Shown here: positions 1 to 8,118 of the stretch, piece after piece
How the letters are laid out: each line of letters starts with the position of its first letter
Position numbering within the stretch: position 1 is the stretch's first letter
Source of the DNA: Micromonospora echinaurantiaca
Lineage (GTDB): Bacteria > Actinomycetota > Actinomycetes > Mycobacteriales > Micromonosporaceae
Direction of reading: 5' to 3'
Assembly (NCBI RefSeq): GCF_900090235.1
Contig: NZ_LT607750.1
Location: forward strand, 2,244,501 to 2,308,500
Length of the DNA: 64,000 bases
The notes under the pieces: generated by a model
Databases searched by the model: none
Told to the model about the DNA's origin: nothing
What the model saw: the letters and a program-made list of their open reading frames with translations, nothing else
Program-made: the position numbers and the translations under genes

Positions 1-1142
1 CCCGGATGGACGGCGGGCCGCACCAGATGGTCCGGCCCGGGGCCACCTGGTCGCCGACCTGGACGGTGAACCAGCCGGCCGCCACCCTCTGGTACCACCC
101 GCACCCGCACGGCCAGACCGAGGAACACGTCTACCGGGGGCTGGCCGGGATGTTCATCCTGGACGACGACCGGGAGGCCGCGCTGCCGCTGCCGCGCCGC
201 TACGGCGTCGACGACATCCCGGTCATCGTGCAGGACCGCAACTTCTCCCGCAGCGGCCAGTTCAAAAAGACCCGCAACCTGATCGCCGGCATCGGGGTGC
301 TCGGCGACACCCTGCTGGTCAACGGCACCGTCGGGCCGTACCTGGACGTGCGGACCGAGCGGGTGCGGCTGCGCCTGCTCAACGGCTCGACCGCCCGCAC
401 GTACGACTTCGGCCTCTCCGACGACCGGCCCTTCGCGCTGATCGCCAGCGACGGCGGACTGCTGCCGCGCACCGCCCGGGTCGACCGGGTGCGGTTGTCC
501 CCGGGCGAGCGCGCCGAGATCGTGGTGGACGTGCGGCCGGGGGAGCGGGTGACCCTGCGCAGCAACCCGCCCGAACTGGGCGCGGGCGCGCTGGCCGACC
601 GCTTCGCCGGCGGGGCGGACCGGTTCGACGTGCTGCAACTGCGCGCCGCCGACACCCTCGCCGGGTCGCCGCCGGTGCCGGAGACGCTGGCGCCCACCGA
701 GCGGCTGGACCCGGCCGACGCCGAGCGGACCCGCCGGTTCACCCTCACCGGCCGTAGCATCAACGGCCGCTCGATGGAGCTGGACCGGATCGACGAGACG
801 GTCACCCGCGGCGCCACCGAGGTCTGGGAGGTGACCAACCGGGACGGCGCCCCGCACAACTTCCACGTGCACGACGTGCAGTTCCAGGTGCTCTCGGTCG
901 GCGGGTCCGCTCCGCCGCCCGCGTGGAGCGGCTGGAAGGACACCGTCTACCTGGCACCCGACCGGCCGGTGCGACTGATCATGCGGTTCACCGACCACAG
1001 TGACCCGGACATGCCGTACATGTACCACTGCCACCTGCTGTACCACGAGGACGCCGGCATGATGGGCCAGTTCGTGGTGGTCGAGCCGGGCCAGCGGGCC
1101 GGCCGCCCGCCGCGGTCGAGCCACCACGCCGGCCACGACTGA
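1..1142 (+). CDS. Multicopper oxidase, 3' part (5' end outside window)
   Basis: Multicopper oxidases couple one-electron oxidation of a substrate (metal ions, phenols) to four-electron reduction of O2, usually outside the cytoplasm. Visible copper ligands are WYHPHPHGQ early in the fragment, HNFHVHD near residue 285 and the terminal block MYHCHLLYHEDAGMM, which supplies the type 1 copper Cys, His and Met and trinuclear histidines. The order and spacing fit a three-cupredoxin CueO/CotA-like enzyme. The frame is open to the left edge, so the first cupredoxin strands and any signal peptide are missing. The first in-frame ATG at base 6 is internal, not the start. The family is sure; the substrate is not known. 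Confidence 0.93.
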   Translation, partial: RMDGGPHQMVRPGATWSPTWTVNQPAATLWYHPHPHGQTEEHVYRGLAGMFILDDDREAALPLPRRYGVDDIPVIVQDRNFSRSGQFKKTRNLIAGIGVLGDTLLVNGTVGPYLDVRTERVRLRLLNGSTARTYDFGLSDDRPFALIASDGGLLPRTARVDRVRLSPGERAEIVVDVRPGERVTLRSNPPELGAGALADRFAGGADRFDVLQLRAADTLAGSPPVPETLAPTERLDPADAERTRRFTLTGRSINGRSMELDRIDETVTRGATEVWEVTNRDGAPHNFHVHDVQFQVLSVGGSAPPPAWSGWKDTVYLAPDRPVRLIMRFTDHSDPDMPYMYHCHLLYHEDAGMMGQFVVVEPGQRAGRPPRSSHHAGHD

Positions 1143-1271
1143 CGGGTGGGTGCCGCGGGTGGGTGCCGCGGAGCCGCGGACCGGCCGAGCGTCACGGGGC
1201 CGGCGCCCCGGCCGTCGACGCCGGTGCCTGGCGGGACGGCGGCGGCGCACGGCTGGGCGTACGGTCGGCGG

Positions 1272-1874
1272 GTGCGGATCATCAAGTTCACCCACGCCTG
1301 TGTCCGGATCGAGCACGACGGGGCGGTTCTGGTGATCGATCCGGGCACCTGGAGCGAGCCGCGGGCGCTGGCCGGCGCGGACGCCGTGCTGGTCACCCAC
1401 GAGCACACCGACCACATCGACGTGCTGCGGCTGGCCGGCCTCGGCGTCCCGGTCTTCGCGCCCGAGCGGGCGGTGCTGCCCGACCTGGCCCCGCTGCCGG
1501 TCACCCGGGTCCGTGCCGGCCAGCGGTTCACCGCCGCCGGGCTCACCGTGACCGCGTACGGCGGGCGGCACGCCGCCATCCACGACGGACAGCCCGACTG
1601 CGCCAACCTCGGCTACCTGGTCGAGGAGAGCGTCTACCACCCGGGCGACTCGCTGTACCGCCCCGAGCAGCCGGTGCCGACGCTGCTGGTGCCGGCCCAG
1701 GCGTCCTGGCTCAAACTCACCGAGGCGATCGACTTCGCCCGCGCCGTCGGCGCCGAGCGGGTGTTCCCGATCCACGACGCGCAGCTCAACGAGCGGGGGC
1801 TGGCCAGCGTCAACGGCTGGTTCGGCGAGACCGTCCCCGGCTACCGCTACCTCGCACCCGGCGAAGCCGCCTGA
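1272..1874 (+). CDS. MBL-fold metal-dependent hydrolase (UlaG-like)
   Basis: A 200-residue protein with the metallo-beta-lactamase metal motif THEHTDHID near residue 40 and later histidines in GGRHAAIHD and YHPGDSLY, which would bind two metal ions. It begins VRIIKFTHACVRI, the usual N-terminus of the UlaG-like branch. I chose GTG 1272 because family similarity starts there; the frame stays open upstream, but that part is low-complexity and unlike the family. It lies 129 bases after the oxidase and shortly before the dioxygenase on the same strand. The substrate cannot be told from sequence. Confidence 0.85.
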   Translation: MRIIKFTHACVRIEHDGAVLVIDPGTWSEPRALAGADAVLVTHEHTDHIDVLRLAGLGVPVFAPERAVLPDLAPLPVTRVRAGQRFTAAGLTVTAYGGRHAAIHDGQPDCANLGYLVEESVYHPGDSLYRPEQPVPTLLVPAQASWLKLTEAIDFARAVGAERVFPIHDAQLNERGLASVNGWFGETVPGYRYLAPGEAA

Positions 1875-1948
1875 GCCCTCCGCCGTTCACCCGGCCGCGG
1901 CGCGGCGGCTCGGTTACGCTCGGCCCACCGTCCCCGGCAGGGAGCAGG

Positions 1949-2818
1949 ATGAGCAGCGAGACCGTGTCCACGGTGATGCCCGCGGCCTTCTTCGGGCACG
2001 GCAGCCCGATGAACGCCCTCGAACTCAACCGCTACACGCAGGCGTGGCGCGCCTTTGGCCGGTCGGTGCCGCGGCCCCGGGCGATCCTGGTGGTCTCGGC
2101 GCACTGGTACATCGGGGCCACCGCGGTCACCGCCATGCCCCGGCCGCGGACCATCCACGACTTCTACGGCTTCCCTCAGGAGCTGTTCGACGTGCGCTAC
2201 CCGGCGCCCGGCCTGCCCGAGCTGGCCGAGGAGATCAGCGACGTGGTGCACCCGACCTGGGTCGGCGCGGACGTCGATTCCTGGGGCATCGACCACGGCA
2301 CCTGGTCGGTGCTCACCCACACCTTCCCCGAGGCGGACATCCCGGTCGTCCAGCTGAGCATCAACGCCTTCAAGCCGCTGGACTACCACCTGGAGCTGGG
2401 CGCGCGGCTCGCGCCGCTGCGCGAGCGGGGCGTGCTGGTCGTGGCCAGCGGCAACGTGGTGCACAACCTGCGCGGGGTGAACCCGGGAATGGTCGACGAG
2501 GGCTTCGACTGGGCGCATCGGTTCGACGAGGCGGCGAAGGAGGTCATGCTCGGCCAACCGACCGAGGCGGCCACCCTCGACGCGCACCGCGACTTCGGCC
2601 TCGCCGTACCGACGCCCGACCACTTCATCCCGCTGCTCTACCTGGCCGGCCTGGCCGGTGCCGCCGGCGACGGGTCGGACGTGCTGGTCGACGGGTACGC
2701 CTACGGGTCGCTGTCGATGACCGCGTACACGGTGGGTCTGACCTGCGAGGGCGCCGGCCCGGCGACCGGGGCGCCGAGGCTGCCCGCCGACGTGCCGGCC
2801 GACTCGTCCAACATCTGA
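1949..2818 (+). CDS. LigB-type extradiol dioxygenase (4,5-DOPA dioxygenase family)
   Basis: This 289-residue protein matches the YgiD/DODA class of non-haem iron extradiol ring-cleavage dioxygenases. Landmarks are FFGHGSPMNAL at the N-terminus, VVSAHWY, GIDHGTWSVL and ASGNVVHNL, which hold the histidine ligands and active-site residues. Length is normal for the family (about 260-290). The start ATG 1949 follows a GGAGCAGG ribosome site; an in-frame ATG nine codons later is a weaker alternative. Family members cleave catechol rings, but the natural substrate in actinobacteria is unclear. Confidence 0.88.
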   Translation: MSSETVSTVMPAAFFGHGSPMNALELNRYTQAWRAFGRSVPRPRAILVVSAHWYIGATAVTAMPRPRTIHDFYGFPQELFDVRYPAPGLPELAEEISDVVHPTWVGADVDSWGIDHGTWSVLTHTFPEADIPVVQLSINAFKPLDYHLELGARLAPLRERGVLVVASGNVVHNLRGVNPGMVDEGFDWAHRFDEAAKEVMLGQPTEAATLDAHRDFGLAVPTPDHFIPLLYLAGLAGAAGDGSDVLVDGYAYGSLSMTAYTVGLTCEGAGPATGAPRLPADVPADSSNI

Positions 2819-2835
2819 CCGCCGGCCCCTCCCCA

Positions 2836-2868
2836 CCCGCCCGGCCGGCAGGGCGGCCAGCGGGCGGG
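2836..2868. terminator. GC hairpin between convergent genes
   Basis: CCCGCCC (2836-2842) pairs with GGGCGGG (2862-2868), with a second inner stem GGCCG/CGGCC. It sits between two genes facing each other and could stop transcription from both sides. No T-run follows, as is common in high-GC actinobacteria. Confidence 0.5.
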
Positions 2869-2874
2869 GGAGGC

Positions 2875-3567
2875 TCAGAACTCGAAGCGCTGCGCGGTCG
2901 GGGTCAGCAGCGCCGTCCGCGACGGCGCCGACCAGCCGCGGGCCAGCTCGCCGGCGATGGCGTCGAGCACCCGCGGCACGTCCCGCGCGGCGCCGTCGTG
3001 CATCGCCTCGACCACCACCAGGATCGTCGCGGTGTCGTCGCGGACCGCCGACCAGCCGCTCTGCCGGTTGGTCCAGCGCCGGGCGTGCGCCCGCCCGTCC
3101 GGGTCGGCGAAGATCACCTCACCCGGGTCCGGGTGCTCCTCGGCGCCGGCGAAGGTCAGGTAGCGCTCGTCGCCGCGGGCCGACCGCACCTCGATGCCGC
3201 CGCCGATCCGCGCCACGTCGAGGATCCCCACCGGGATGGCGTACGCGGCGGAGACCGCGTTGCCGAGGTCGACCAGCGGGTGCACCTCGGGCAGCTCGCC
3301 GTCGGTGCGCAGCCGGCGCAGCAGCGACTCCGACGCGCACCGGTACCTCGTCGGGGCGAGTCCCATCCGGGCGAACGCCCGCCGCCACGCCTGGATCTCC
3401 GGGAAGCTCGCCTCGGTGCCGCCGGTCAGCCGCTGCCGGGCGGCCGCGTGCAGCTCGGCCAGCGGCAGGTCGGCGCGCGGCTTGCCGGCGACGCCCTCGG
3501 CGTACAGCAGGCCGGCGACCAGCCCGGGGTGCGCGGCCCAGACCTCGGGGGAGTGCTGGAAGAACAT
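2875..3567 (-). CDS. B3/B4 domain protein (phenylalanyl-tRNA synthetase beta-like)
   Basis: A 230-residue stand-alone B3/B4 domain protein. In phenylalanyl-tRNA synthetase this domain edits mischarged tRNA; free-standing versions are thought to act in trans or as sugar/nucleotide-binding enzymes, so the role is open. Typical marks are the central block LVDLGNAVSAAYAIPVGILD followed by a TFAGAEEHPDPGEVIFAD stretch. It lies just downstream of the LysE-type exporter gene on the same strand (12-base gap) and is probably cotranscribed with it. Confidence 0.8.
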   Translation of the reverse strand: MFFQHSPEVWAAHPGLVAGLLYAEGVAGKPRADLPLAELHAAARQRLTGGTEASFPEIQAWRRAFARMGLAPTRYRCASESLLRRLRTDGELPEVHPLVDLGNAVSAAYAIPVGILDVARIGGGIEVRSARGDERYLTFAGAEEHPDPGEVIFADPDGRAHARRWTNRQSGWSAVRDDTATILVVVEAMHDGAARDVPRVLDAIAGELARGWSAPSRTALLTPTAQRFEF

Positions 3568-3579
3568 CTCCGCCTCCCC

Positions 3580-4194
3580 TCAGGCCTCGGCGCGGGCCAG
3601 CAGCAGCCCGAGCGCGACGAACGAGCCGGCGAAGCCCCGGCGCAGCCAGCGGGTCACCGCCGGCCGGGCGAGCACCCGGTCGCGCACCGCGCCGGCGAGC
3701 ACCCCGTAGAGGGCGAACACCGCGAAGGTGAGCGCCATGAACACCGCGCCCAGGCCGAGCATCCGGGCGAACTGGTTCGGCTCGTCGGCCCGGACGAACT
3801 GCGGCAGGAACGCGAAGAAGAAGATGGTCAGCTTCGGGTTGAGCAGGTTCGACAGCACCGCCACCGAGATCACGCGGGTGGCCGACGGGGCCGGCTCGGC
3901 CGGGTCGACGGCGAACCCGTCGCGGTCCCGCAGGGTGGCCCAGGCCAGGTAGAGCAGGTACGCCACGCCGGCGTACTTGAGCACCTGGAAGGCCGTCGCG
4001 CTGGAGTGCAGCAGCGCGGCCAGCCCGGTGACCGCCGCGGCCAGGTGCGGGGCGACGCCCAGGGTGGAACCGGCGGCGGCGAGCACGCCCGCCCGGGGGC
4101 CCCGGCCGAGCCCGGCGGCGAGGGTGTAGAGGGCTCCGGTGCCCGGGGTGGCGATCACGACGAGCGAGGTGACCAGGAACGCGACGGTCATCAT
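3580..4194 (-). CDS. LysE/RhtB-family amino-acid exporter
   Basis: A 204-residue inner-membrane protein with about six hydrophobic segments. The N-terminus reads VVIATPGTGALYTLAAGLGRGPRAG, the hallmark PGP-like entry motif of the LysE/RhtB exporters, and SNLLNPKLTIFFFAFLPQF is the conserved middle motif. Such proteins export amino acids or similar metabolites by proton exchange. It is divergent from a MocR-type regulator with 61 bases between them that contain a strong inverted repeat, so it is the likely target of that regulator. The B3/B4 gene follows. Confidence 0.88.
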   Translation of the reverse strand: MMTVAFLVTSLVVIATPGTGALYTLAAGLGRGPRAGVLAAAGSTLGVAPHLAAAVTGLAALLHSSATAFQVLKYAGVAYLLYLAWATLRDRDGFAVDPAEPAPSATRVISVAVLSNLLNPKLTIFFFAFLPQFVRADEPNQFARMLGLGAVFMALTFAVFALYGVLAGAVRDRVLARPAVTRWLRRGFAGSFVALGLLLARAEA

Positions 4195-4206
4195 CGTCCT
4201 TCCGAC

Positions 4207-4237
4207 GAGTGGGTTGGTGCTGTCTCACCACCCACTC
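4207..4237. promoter_or_regulatory. Inverted-repeat operator between LysE and MocR genes
   Basis: GAGTGGGTTGGTG (4207-4219) and CACCACCCACTC (4226-4237) form an inverted repeat that is perfect except for one extra T in the left arm. It fills the short space between divergent exporter and MocR starts and is the best candidate site for the MocR protein. Confidence 0.6.
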
Positions 4238-4255
4238 TGCTGCCATCATGGTCCG

Positions 4256-5728
4256 ATGAGCAGGGCCAAACCACGTCCACCCGAGAGGTCCATAACCGCC
4301 GGGTCGGACTTCCTGCACCTGGACATCGCCGAGGCGCCGCCCGGCGGCCGCGCCGACTGGCTGGCCACCCGGCTGCGCCAGGCCATCGCCGACGGGCGGC
4401 TCCCGGTCGGTGGCCGGCTGCCCGCCACCCGGGTGCTCGCGGCCGACCTCGGTGTCTCCCGGGGTGTGGTCACCGAGGCGTACCAGCGGCTGGTGGAGGA
4501 CGGCCAGGTCGCCGGGCGGGGGCGCGCGGGCACCGTGGTGGTCGCCGCCCCGGCCGCGCCGCCCGCGCCACCGCCAGCCGCGGCGCCCGCCCCGGTCACG
4601 CTCTTCCCGCGCGCTCCGGGCGCCCACGTCTTCGACGCGGTACGCGCGGTGCCGGCGCGGGTCGACCTGACGCCCGGCGTACCCGACCTGGCCGCCTTTC
4701 CCCGCGCGGCCTGGCTGCGCGCCGAACGGACCGTGCTGCGGCAGCTGGCCGCGTCGGACTTCGGCTACGGCGACCCGCGCGGGGCGCCCGCGTTGCGCGC
4801 CGCCGTCGCCGCCTGGCTGGCCCGCAGCCGCGGCGTCGCCGTCGACCCCGCCGAGGTGATCGTGACGACCGGTGTCTCGCAGGCGCTCGGCGTGCTCGCC
4901 CAGGCCCTTCGGCCGTACGGCATCACCCGGATCGCGGTGGAGGACCCGGGCTCGCTCGGGGTACGCCAGCACCTGAACAACTGGCAGGTCGACACCCCAC
5001 CGGTCGCGGTCGACGACGCCGGCCTGCGGGTCGACGAGCTGGCCGCCAGCGGCGTGGCCGCGGTGATGCTCACCCCCGCCCACCAGTTCCCGACCGGCGT
5101 GGTGCTGGACGGTGAGCGGCGCCGCCAGCTCGTCGCCTGGGCGCGGGCCGGCGGGCTGGTCGTCGAGGACGACTACGACGCCGAGCACCGGTACGACCGC
5201 CCGCCGGTGCCGGCGCTGCGGGCGCTCCTGCCCGACCAGGTCTGTTACGCCGCGAGTGTGTCGAAGCTGCTGGCGCCGGCGTTGCGGGTCGGCTGGCTGC
5301 TGGTGCCGCCGCGCTACCGGGAGGCGGTGGTGGAGGCCCGGCGCAACGCCGACCTGGGCAACGCGGTGCTGCCGCAACTCGTGCTCGCCGAGCTGATGAC
5401 CTCCGGCGCGCTGGAGCGGCAGTTGCGGATGCTGCGCCGGCGGCACGTCCGGCGGCGGGACGCGATGATCTCGGCGCTGGCCCGACACCTGCCCGGCGCG
5501 ACCGTGCACGGGGCGGCGGCCGGGCTGCACCTGATGGTCACGTTGCCCGGTGACGTGCCGGACACCGAGGTGGCCGCCGGTGCGCTGGAGCGCGGGGTGA
5601 AGGTGCAACCGCTGTCCTGGCACTGCCAGCGGGCACACCGGCCCGGGCTGGTCCTCGGGTACGCGGCGAACCCGCCCTCGACCATCGAGGAGGGGATCGC
5701 CACCGTCGCCGCCGTGCTGCGCGGTTAG
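4256..5728 (+). CDS. MocR/PdxR-type regulator: GntR helix-turn-helix plus aminotransferase domain
   Basis: A 490-residue protein with an N-terminal winged helix (about residues 25-95; LPATRVLAADLGVSRGVVTEAYQRLVEDG) joined by a proline/alanine linker to a class-I aminotransferase fold. The PLP lysine is in AASVSKLLAPALRVGWLL, and the aspartate that pairs with the cofactor is in VVEDDYDAEHRYD. MocR regulators sense PLP or amines; they often control transporters or vitamin B6 genes. The ATG at 4256 starts the family-like part. The divergent LysE exporter is the obvious candidate target. The stop overlaps the stop of the convergent DUF998 gene by 4 bases. Confidence 0.9.
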   Translation: MSRAKPRPPERSITAGSDFLHLDIAEAPPGGRADWLATRLRQAIADGRLPVGGRLPATRVLAADLGVSRGVVTEAYQRLVEDGQVAGRGRAGTVVVAAPAAPPAPPPAAAPAPVTLFPRAPGAHVFDAVRAVPARVDLTPGVPDLAAFPRAAWLRAERTVLRQLAASDFGYGDPRGAPALRAAVAAWLARSRGVAVDPAEVIVTTGVSQALGVLAQALRPYGITRIAVEDPGSLGVRQHLNNWQVDTPPVAVDDAGLRVDELAASGVAAVMLTPAHQFPTGVVLDGERRRQLVAWARAGGLVVEDDYDAEHRYDRPPVPALRALLPDQVCYAASVSKLLAPALRVGWLLVPPRYREAVVEARRNADLGNAVLPQLVLAELMTSGALERQLRMLRRRHVRRRDAMISALARHLPGATVHGAAAGLHLMVTLPGDVPDTEVAAGALERGVKVQPLSWHCQRAHRPGLVLGYAANPPSTIEEGIATVAAVLRG

Positions 5729-6390
5729 CGGGGGCCGCTGCCAGCGGGCACGCCGGGTGCCGGCCGAGCTGCCCGCTCGGCGGTCAGGGCGTGGTGGGCC
5801 AGCCCGACGAGCCAGGCCAACCCGGTGAAGAGCGAGAGGCGCTGGAGCAGCCCGGCCGGCGCCGGGGTCCACAGGCCGGCGTAGTCCAGGCCGACGAGCG
5901 TGCCGGCGCCGAGGAACAACACGATGACGGCGACCCCCGCCGCGATCCCGTACGGCCGGGCGAACCGGCGTGCGTACGTGAAGGCGGTCAGCGCCAGGGC
6001 GAGGAACACGGCCGGGCCGGCGACGTCGTGCAGCGCCCCGTGCCACGATGCGGTCGCCGCGGCGCCCGGCGGGTAGTTCAGGCCGGGATCGGTGACGAAG
6101 ACGCCGGCGGCGACGAGCGCGACCCCGGCGACGGTCACCCAGCGGGGCCCCCACACCGCCGCCGGGCCGGAGCGGATGCGCCGGTGCAGCCCGACCGCGA
6201 AGGCGATCAGCAGGACGCCGGTGACCAGGAAGTTGGCGATCTGGATCCAGCCGCGCCCGGTGAGGGCAAGCTCGCTGATCCAGTTCCGCATCGGGTCGTA
6301 GCCCGGCCGGGCGGCGCCCTCGGCCAGCGCGACGGTGGCGAACAGCAGCGGACCGGCGACCCCGGCCCAGAGGAGCCCACGCGACGACAT
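5725..6390 (-). CDS. DUF998 integral membrane protein
   Basis: A 221-residue membrane protein with about six helices; N-terminal LWAGVAGPLLFATVAL and the block RPGYDPMRNWISELAL are typical of DUF998. Biochemical function of the family is unknown. The ATG at 6390 is preceded by GGAG at a good distance; a further in-frame ATG eight codons upstream lies inside the operator and is unlikely. It is divergent from a MarR regulator with three shared operator half-sites between, so it is probably repressed by that MarR protein. Confidence 0.82.
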   Translation of the reverse strand: MSSRGLLWAGVAGPLLFATVALAEGAARPGYDPMRNWISELALTGRGWIQIANFLVTGVLLIAFAVGLHRRIRSGPAAVWGPRWVTVAGVALVAAGVFVTDPGLNYPPGAAATASWHGALHDVAGPAVFLALALTAFTYARRFARPYGIAAGVAVIVLFLGAGTLVGLDYAGLWTPAPAGLLQRLSLFTGLAWLVGLAHHALTAERAARPAPGVPAGSGPR

Positions 6391-6405
6391 GTCTTCTCCA
6401 AACAC

Positions 6406-6440
6406 AATCTGCATGATGCAGATAGATGATGATGCAGATT
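6406..6440. promoter_or_regulatory. MarR operator with three half-sites
   Basis: AATCTGCAT (6406-6414) and ATGCAGATT (6432-6440) are a perfect 9-base inverted repeat. A middle ATGCAGAT (6416-6423) makes an inner near-palindrome with the left arm around a single central G. The element lies between the divergent DUF998 and MarR genes and is AT-rich for this genome. Confidence 0.72.
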
Positions 6441-6461
6441 ATGCGGCGGTAGAGTCGGGCC

Positions 6462-6926
6462 ATGTCAAGAGCGCGGCAGGAACTGCTGCTCGAGTTGCAG
6501 GCCACGCTGACCCAGGCGGTGGCCGACGCGATCCTGGTGCAGCAGGCGGCGGCCGACCGGCTCGGTCTCGGGTTGGCCGACTTCAAGTGCCTCACCGCAC
6601 TCACCGAGGAGGGCTCGGCGACGGCCGGGGAGATCGCCCAACGCACCGGTCTGACCAGCGGCGCGGTGACCCGGATGATCGACCGGCTGGAGCGTGCCGG
6701 GTGGGTCCGGCGCCGGCACGACACGATGGACCGTCGCCGGGTGATCGTGGAACCGGTGCCGGCGCGGCTGGCGGAGATCGAGCCGCTCTTCGCCGGGATG
6801 GCCGCCGGCTGGTCGGCGGCGCTCGCCGACTACGACGACGCGCAACTGCGGCTGCTCATCGACCTGTTCGGCCGGATGCGTGCCCTCGCCCGGCAGCAGG
6901 CGGCGGCGATCCGCGTCGACGCCTGA
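6462..6926 (+). CDS. MarR-family transcriptional regulator
   Basis: A 154-residue winged-helix protein of typical MarR size. The DNA-binding region is TAGEIAQRTGLTSGAVTRMIDRLERAGWVRR, followed by the wing with the family DRRR motif (HDTMDRRRVIVEPV), and helices at both ends for dimerisation. MarR proteins usually repress their own gene and a neighbour until a ligand binds. The neighbour here is the divergent DUF998 membrane protein, and the shared operator supports joint control. Confidence 0.92.
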   Translation: MSRARQELLLELQATLTQAVADAILVQQAAADRLGLGLADFKCLTALTEEGSATAGEIAQRTGLTSGAVTRMIDRLERAGWVRRRHDTMDRRRVIVEPVPARLAEIEPLFAGMAAGWSAALADYDDAQLRLLIDLFGRMRALARQQAAAIRVDA

Positions 6927-6963
6927 CGGCGCCCGCCAGCGCCACCCGTTCCGGAAACGGGTC

Positions 6964-7016
6964 GGCGGCCGCCACCGCCGCCGGGGTGCTGCACCCCGCC
7001 GGCGGTGCCGGCCGCC
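6964..7016. terminator. Long GC hairpin between MarR and AHSA1 genes
   Basis: GGCGGCC (6964-6970) through GGGGTG pairs with CACCCC through GGCCGCC (ends 7016): a stem of about 25 bases with two mismatches and a tiny loop. It lies between convergent genes and probably ends both transcripts. Confidence 0.65.
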
Positions 7017-7041
7017 GTACGGACGCTCGGGCAGGCGGACG

Positions 7042-7524
7042 TCAGAGGCGCTTGGCGACCTCGACCAGCTGGTCCAGGGCGGCGCCCCAGCCCTCGATGA
7101 AGCCCATCTCCGCGTGCGCCTTCTTCGCCGAGGCGTCGGCGTGGATCGCGGTGGCGGTGTACTTCGTGCCGGTGCCGGCGGGTTCGATGTGGACGACGGC
7201 GGTGAACGGGAAGCCGTCCTCGGTGACCTGCGGCCGGAAGCCGGCGCCGAGGGCCGAGGTGAAGACCAGTGTCGAGTTCTCCTCGACCAGCAGCACGCAG
7301 CCGACGTTCGGGAACTCCTGGCCCTCCGGCGAGCGCATCACCGTGTTGAACTTGCCGCCGGGCCGCAGGTCCAGCTCGCAGGACGTGGTCGACCAGGGCT
7401 TCGGGGTGAACCACTGCACGATCAGCTCGGGCGTCGTCCAGGCCTTCCAGACCAGCTCGGGGGCGACGTCGACGGTGCGCTCCAGGACGAGGTCGAGGTT
7501 GGGGTCCGCGGAGTAGGTGGTCAT
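7042..7524 (-). CDS. SRPBCC/AHSA1-family protein
   Basis: A 160-residue START-like protein of the AHSA1 (activator of Hsp90 ATPase homologue) branch. The N-terminus [19 protein letters not shown] and the core WFTPKPWS followed by DLRPGGKF are typical. These bind hydrophobic ligands, but individual roles are mostly unknown. The start ATG overlaps the ArsR stop (ATGA, 7521-7524), so the two are translationally coupled. ArsR-AHSA1 pairs are a common actinobacterial arrangement. A GGAGCAGCAG ribosome site lies inside the ArsR end. Confidence 0.9.
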   Translation of the reverse strand: MTTYSADPNLDLVLERTVDVAPELVWKAWTTPELIVQWFTPKPWSTTSCELDLRPGGKFNTVMRSPEGQEFPNVGCVLLVEENSTLVFTSALGAGFRPQVTEDGFPFTAVVHIEPAGTGTKYTATAIHADASAKKAHAEMGFIEGWGAALDQLVEVAKRL

Positions 7525-7883
7525 TTCTGCTGCTCCTTCAGGTTGTAAAGAAGTGCGTCCAGTTGATCCAGGCGTCGGGTCCACAGCGCGCGCTGACCGG
7601 CGAGCCAGCTGTCGACCTGTTCCAGCGGCGCGGGCGTGAGGCGGTAGGTGCGCACCCGTCCCTTCTTCTCCGACGTCACCAGGCCGGAGCGTTCGAGGAC
7701 GCCCAGGTGCTGGGTGAACGACGGCAATGCCATGTCGAACGGGCGGGCCAGCTCGCTGGTCGTCGCCGGCCCCCGGCCGAGGCGTTCGACGATCCGTCGG
7801 CGGGTGGGGTCGGACAGCGCGTGGAACACGCCGTCCAGGGCCGGGTCCACCGGCCCGCCTCCGTCGCCAGATCGCTTAGGCAT
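7521..7883 (-). CDS. ArsR-family transcriptional regulator
   Basis: A 120-residue winged-helix protein. The helix-turn-helix is [47 protein letters not shown], split here only for description; no metal-binding cysteines are present, so it is not a metal sensor of the classic kind. It is the first gene of a two-gene unit with the AHSA1 protein. One of two identical palindromic sites covers its start codon, which suggests tight self-repression. Confidence 0.92.
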   Translation of the reverse strand: MPKRSGDGGGPVDPALDGVFHALSDPTRRRIVERLGRGPATTSELARPFDMALPSFTQHLGVLERSGLVTSEKKGRVRTYRLTPAPLEQVDSWLAGQRALWTRRLDQLDALLYNLKEQQK

Positions 7884-7927
7884 GTACCTAAGTATGGGGG
7901 CGAACGAAGCTTAGGTCAATACCTAAG
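7875..7927. promoter_or_regulatory. Twin CTTAGG-N6-CCTAAG operators of the ArsR unit
   Basis: Two identical sites, CTTAGG-N6-CCTAAG at 7875-7892 and 7910-7927, have centres exactly 35 bases apart. The first covers the ArsR start codon (7881-7883), the second lies where a promoter would be. Both arms are perfect. Spacing and placement suggest cooperative autoregulation. Confidence 0.75.
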
Positions 7928-8118
7928 TATCAGGTGTGTCGGGCTTCCCGGGGATCGGCTCGACGCGGCCGATGTCGTGACGGTCGCTGCCGCAGCCGAT
8001 GAGCATCACCCTTGACATCGCCGGCGCCCGCTGGCCAGCATCGGGGCACCGGTGTCGCGACCTCGGCGGCCAGCAGGGCCGTACGGGCTGAAACGTCGAC
8101 TCTTCGCGAAGGGACGAC

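Noticed and set aside
1146..1271. Longer start of the MBL-fold hydrolase
   Set aside because: The extra 42 residues are low-complexity and the family begins at VRIIKF.
2044..5115. A 1023-codon plus-strand open frame
   Set aside because: It runs antisense or out of frame through four clear genes and is composed of arginine/glycine/proline runs.
7923..8118. Gene in the 200-base gap before the nucleotidyltransferase
   Set aside because: The open frames there have no ribosome site and no protein-like composition.
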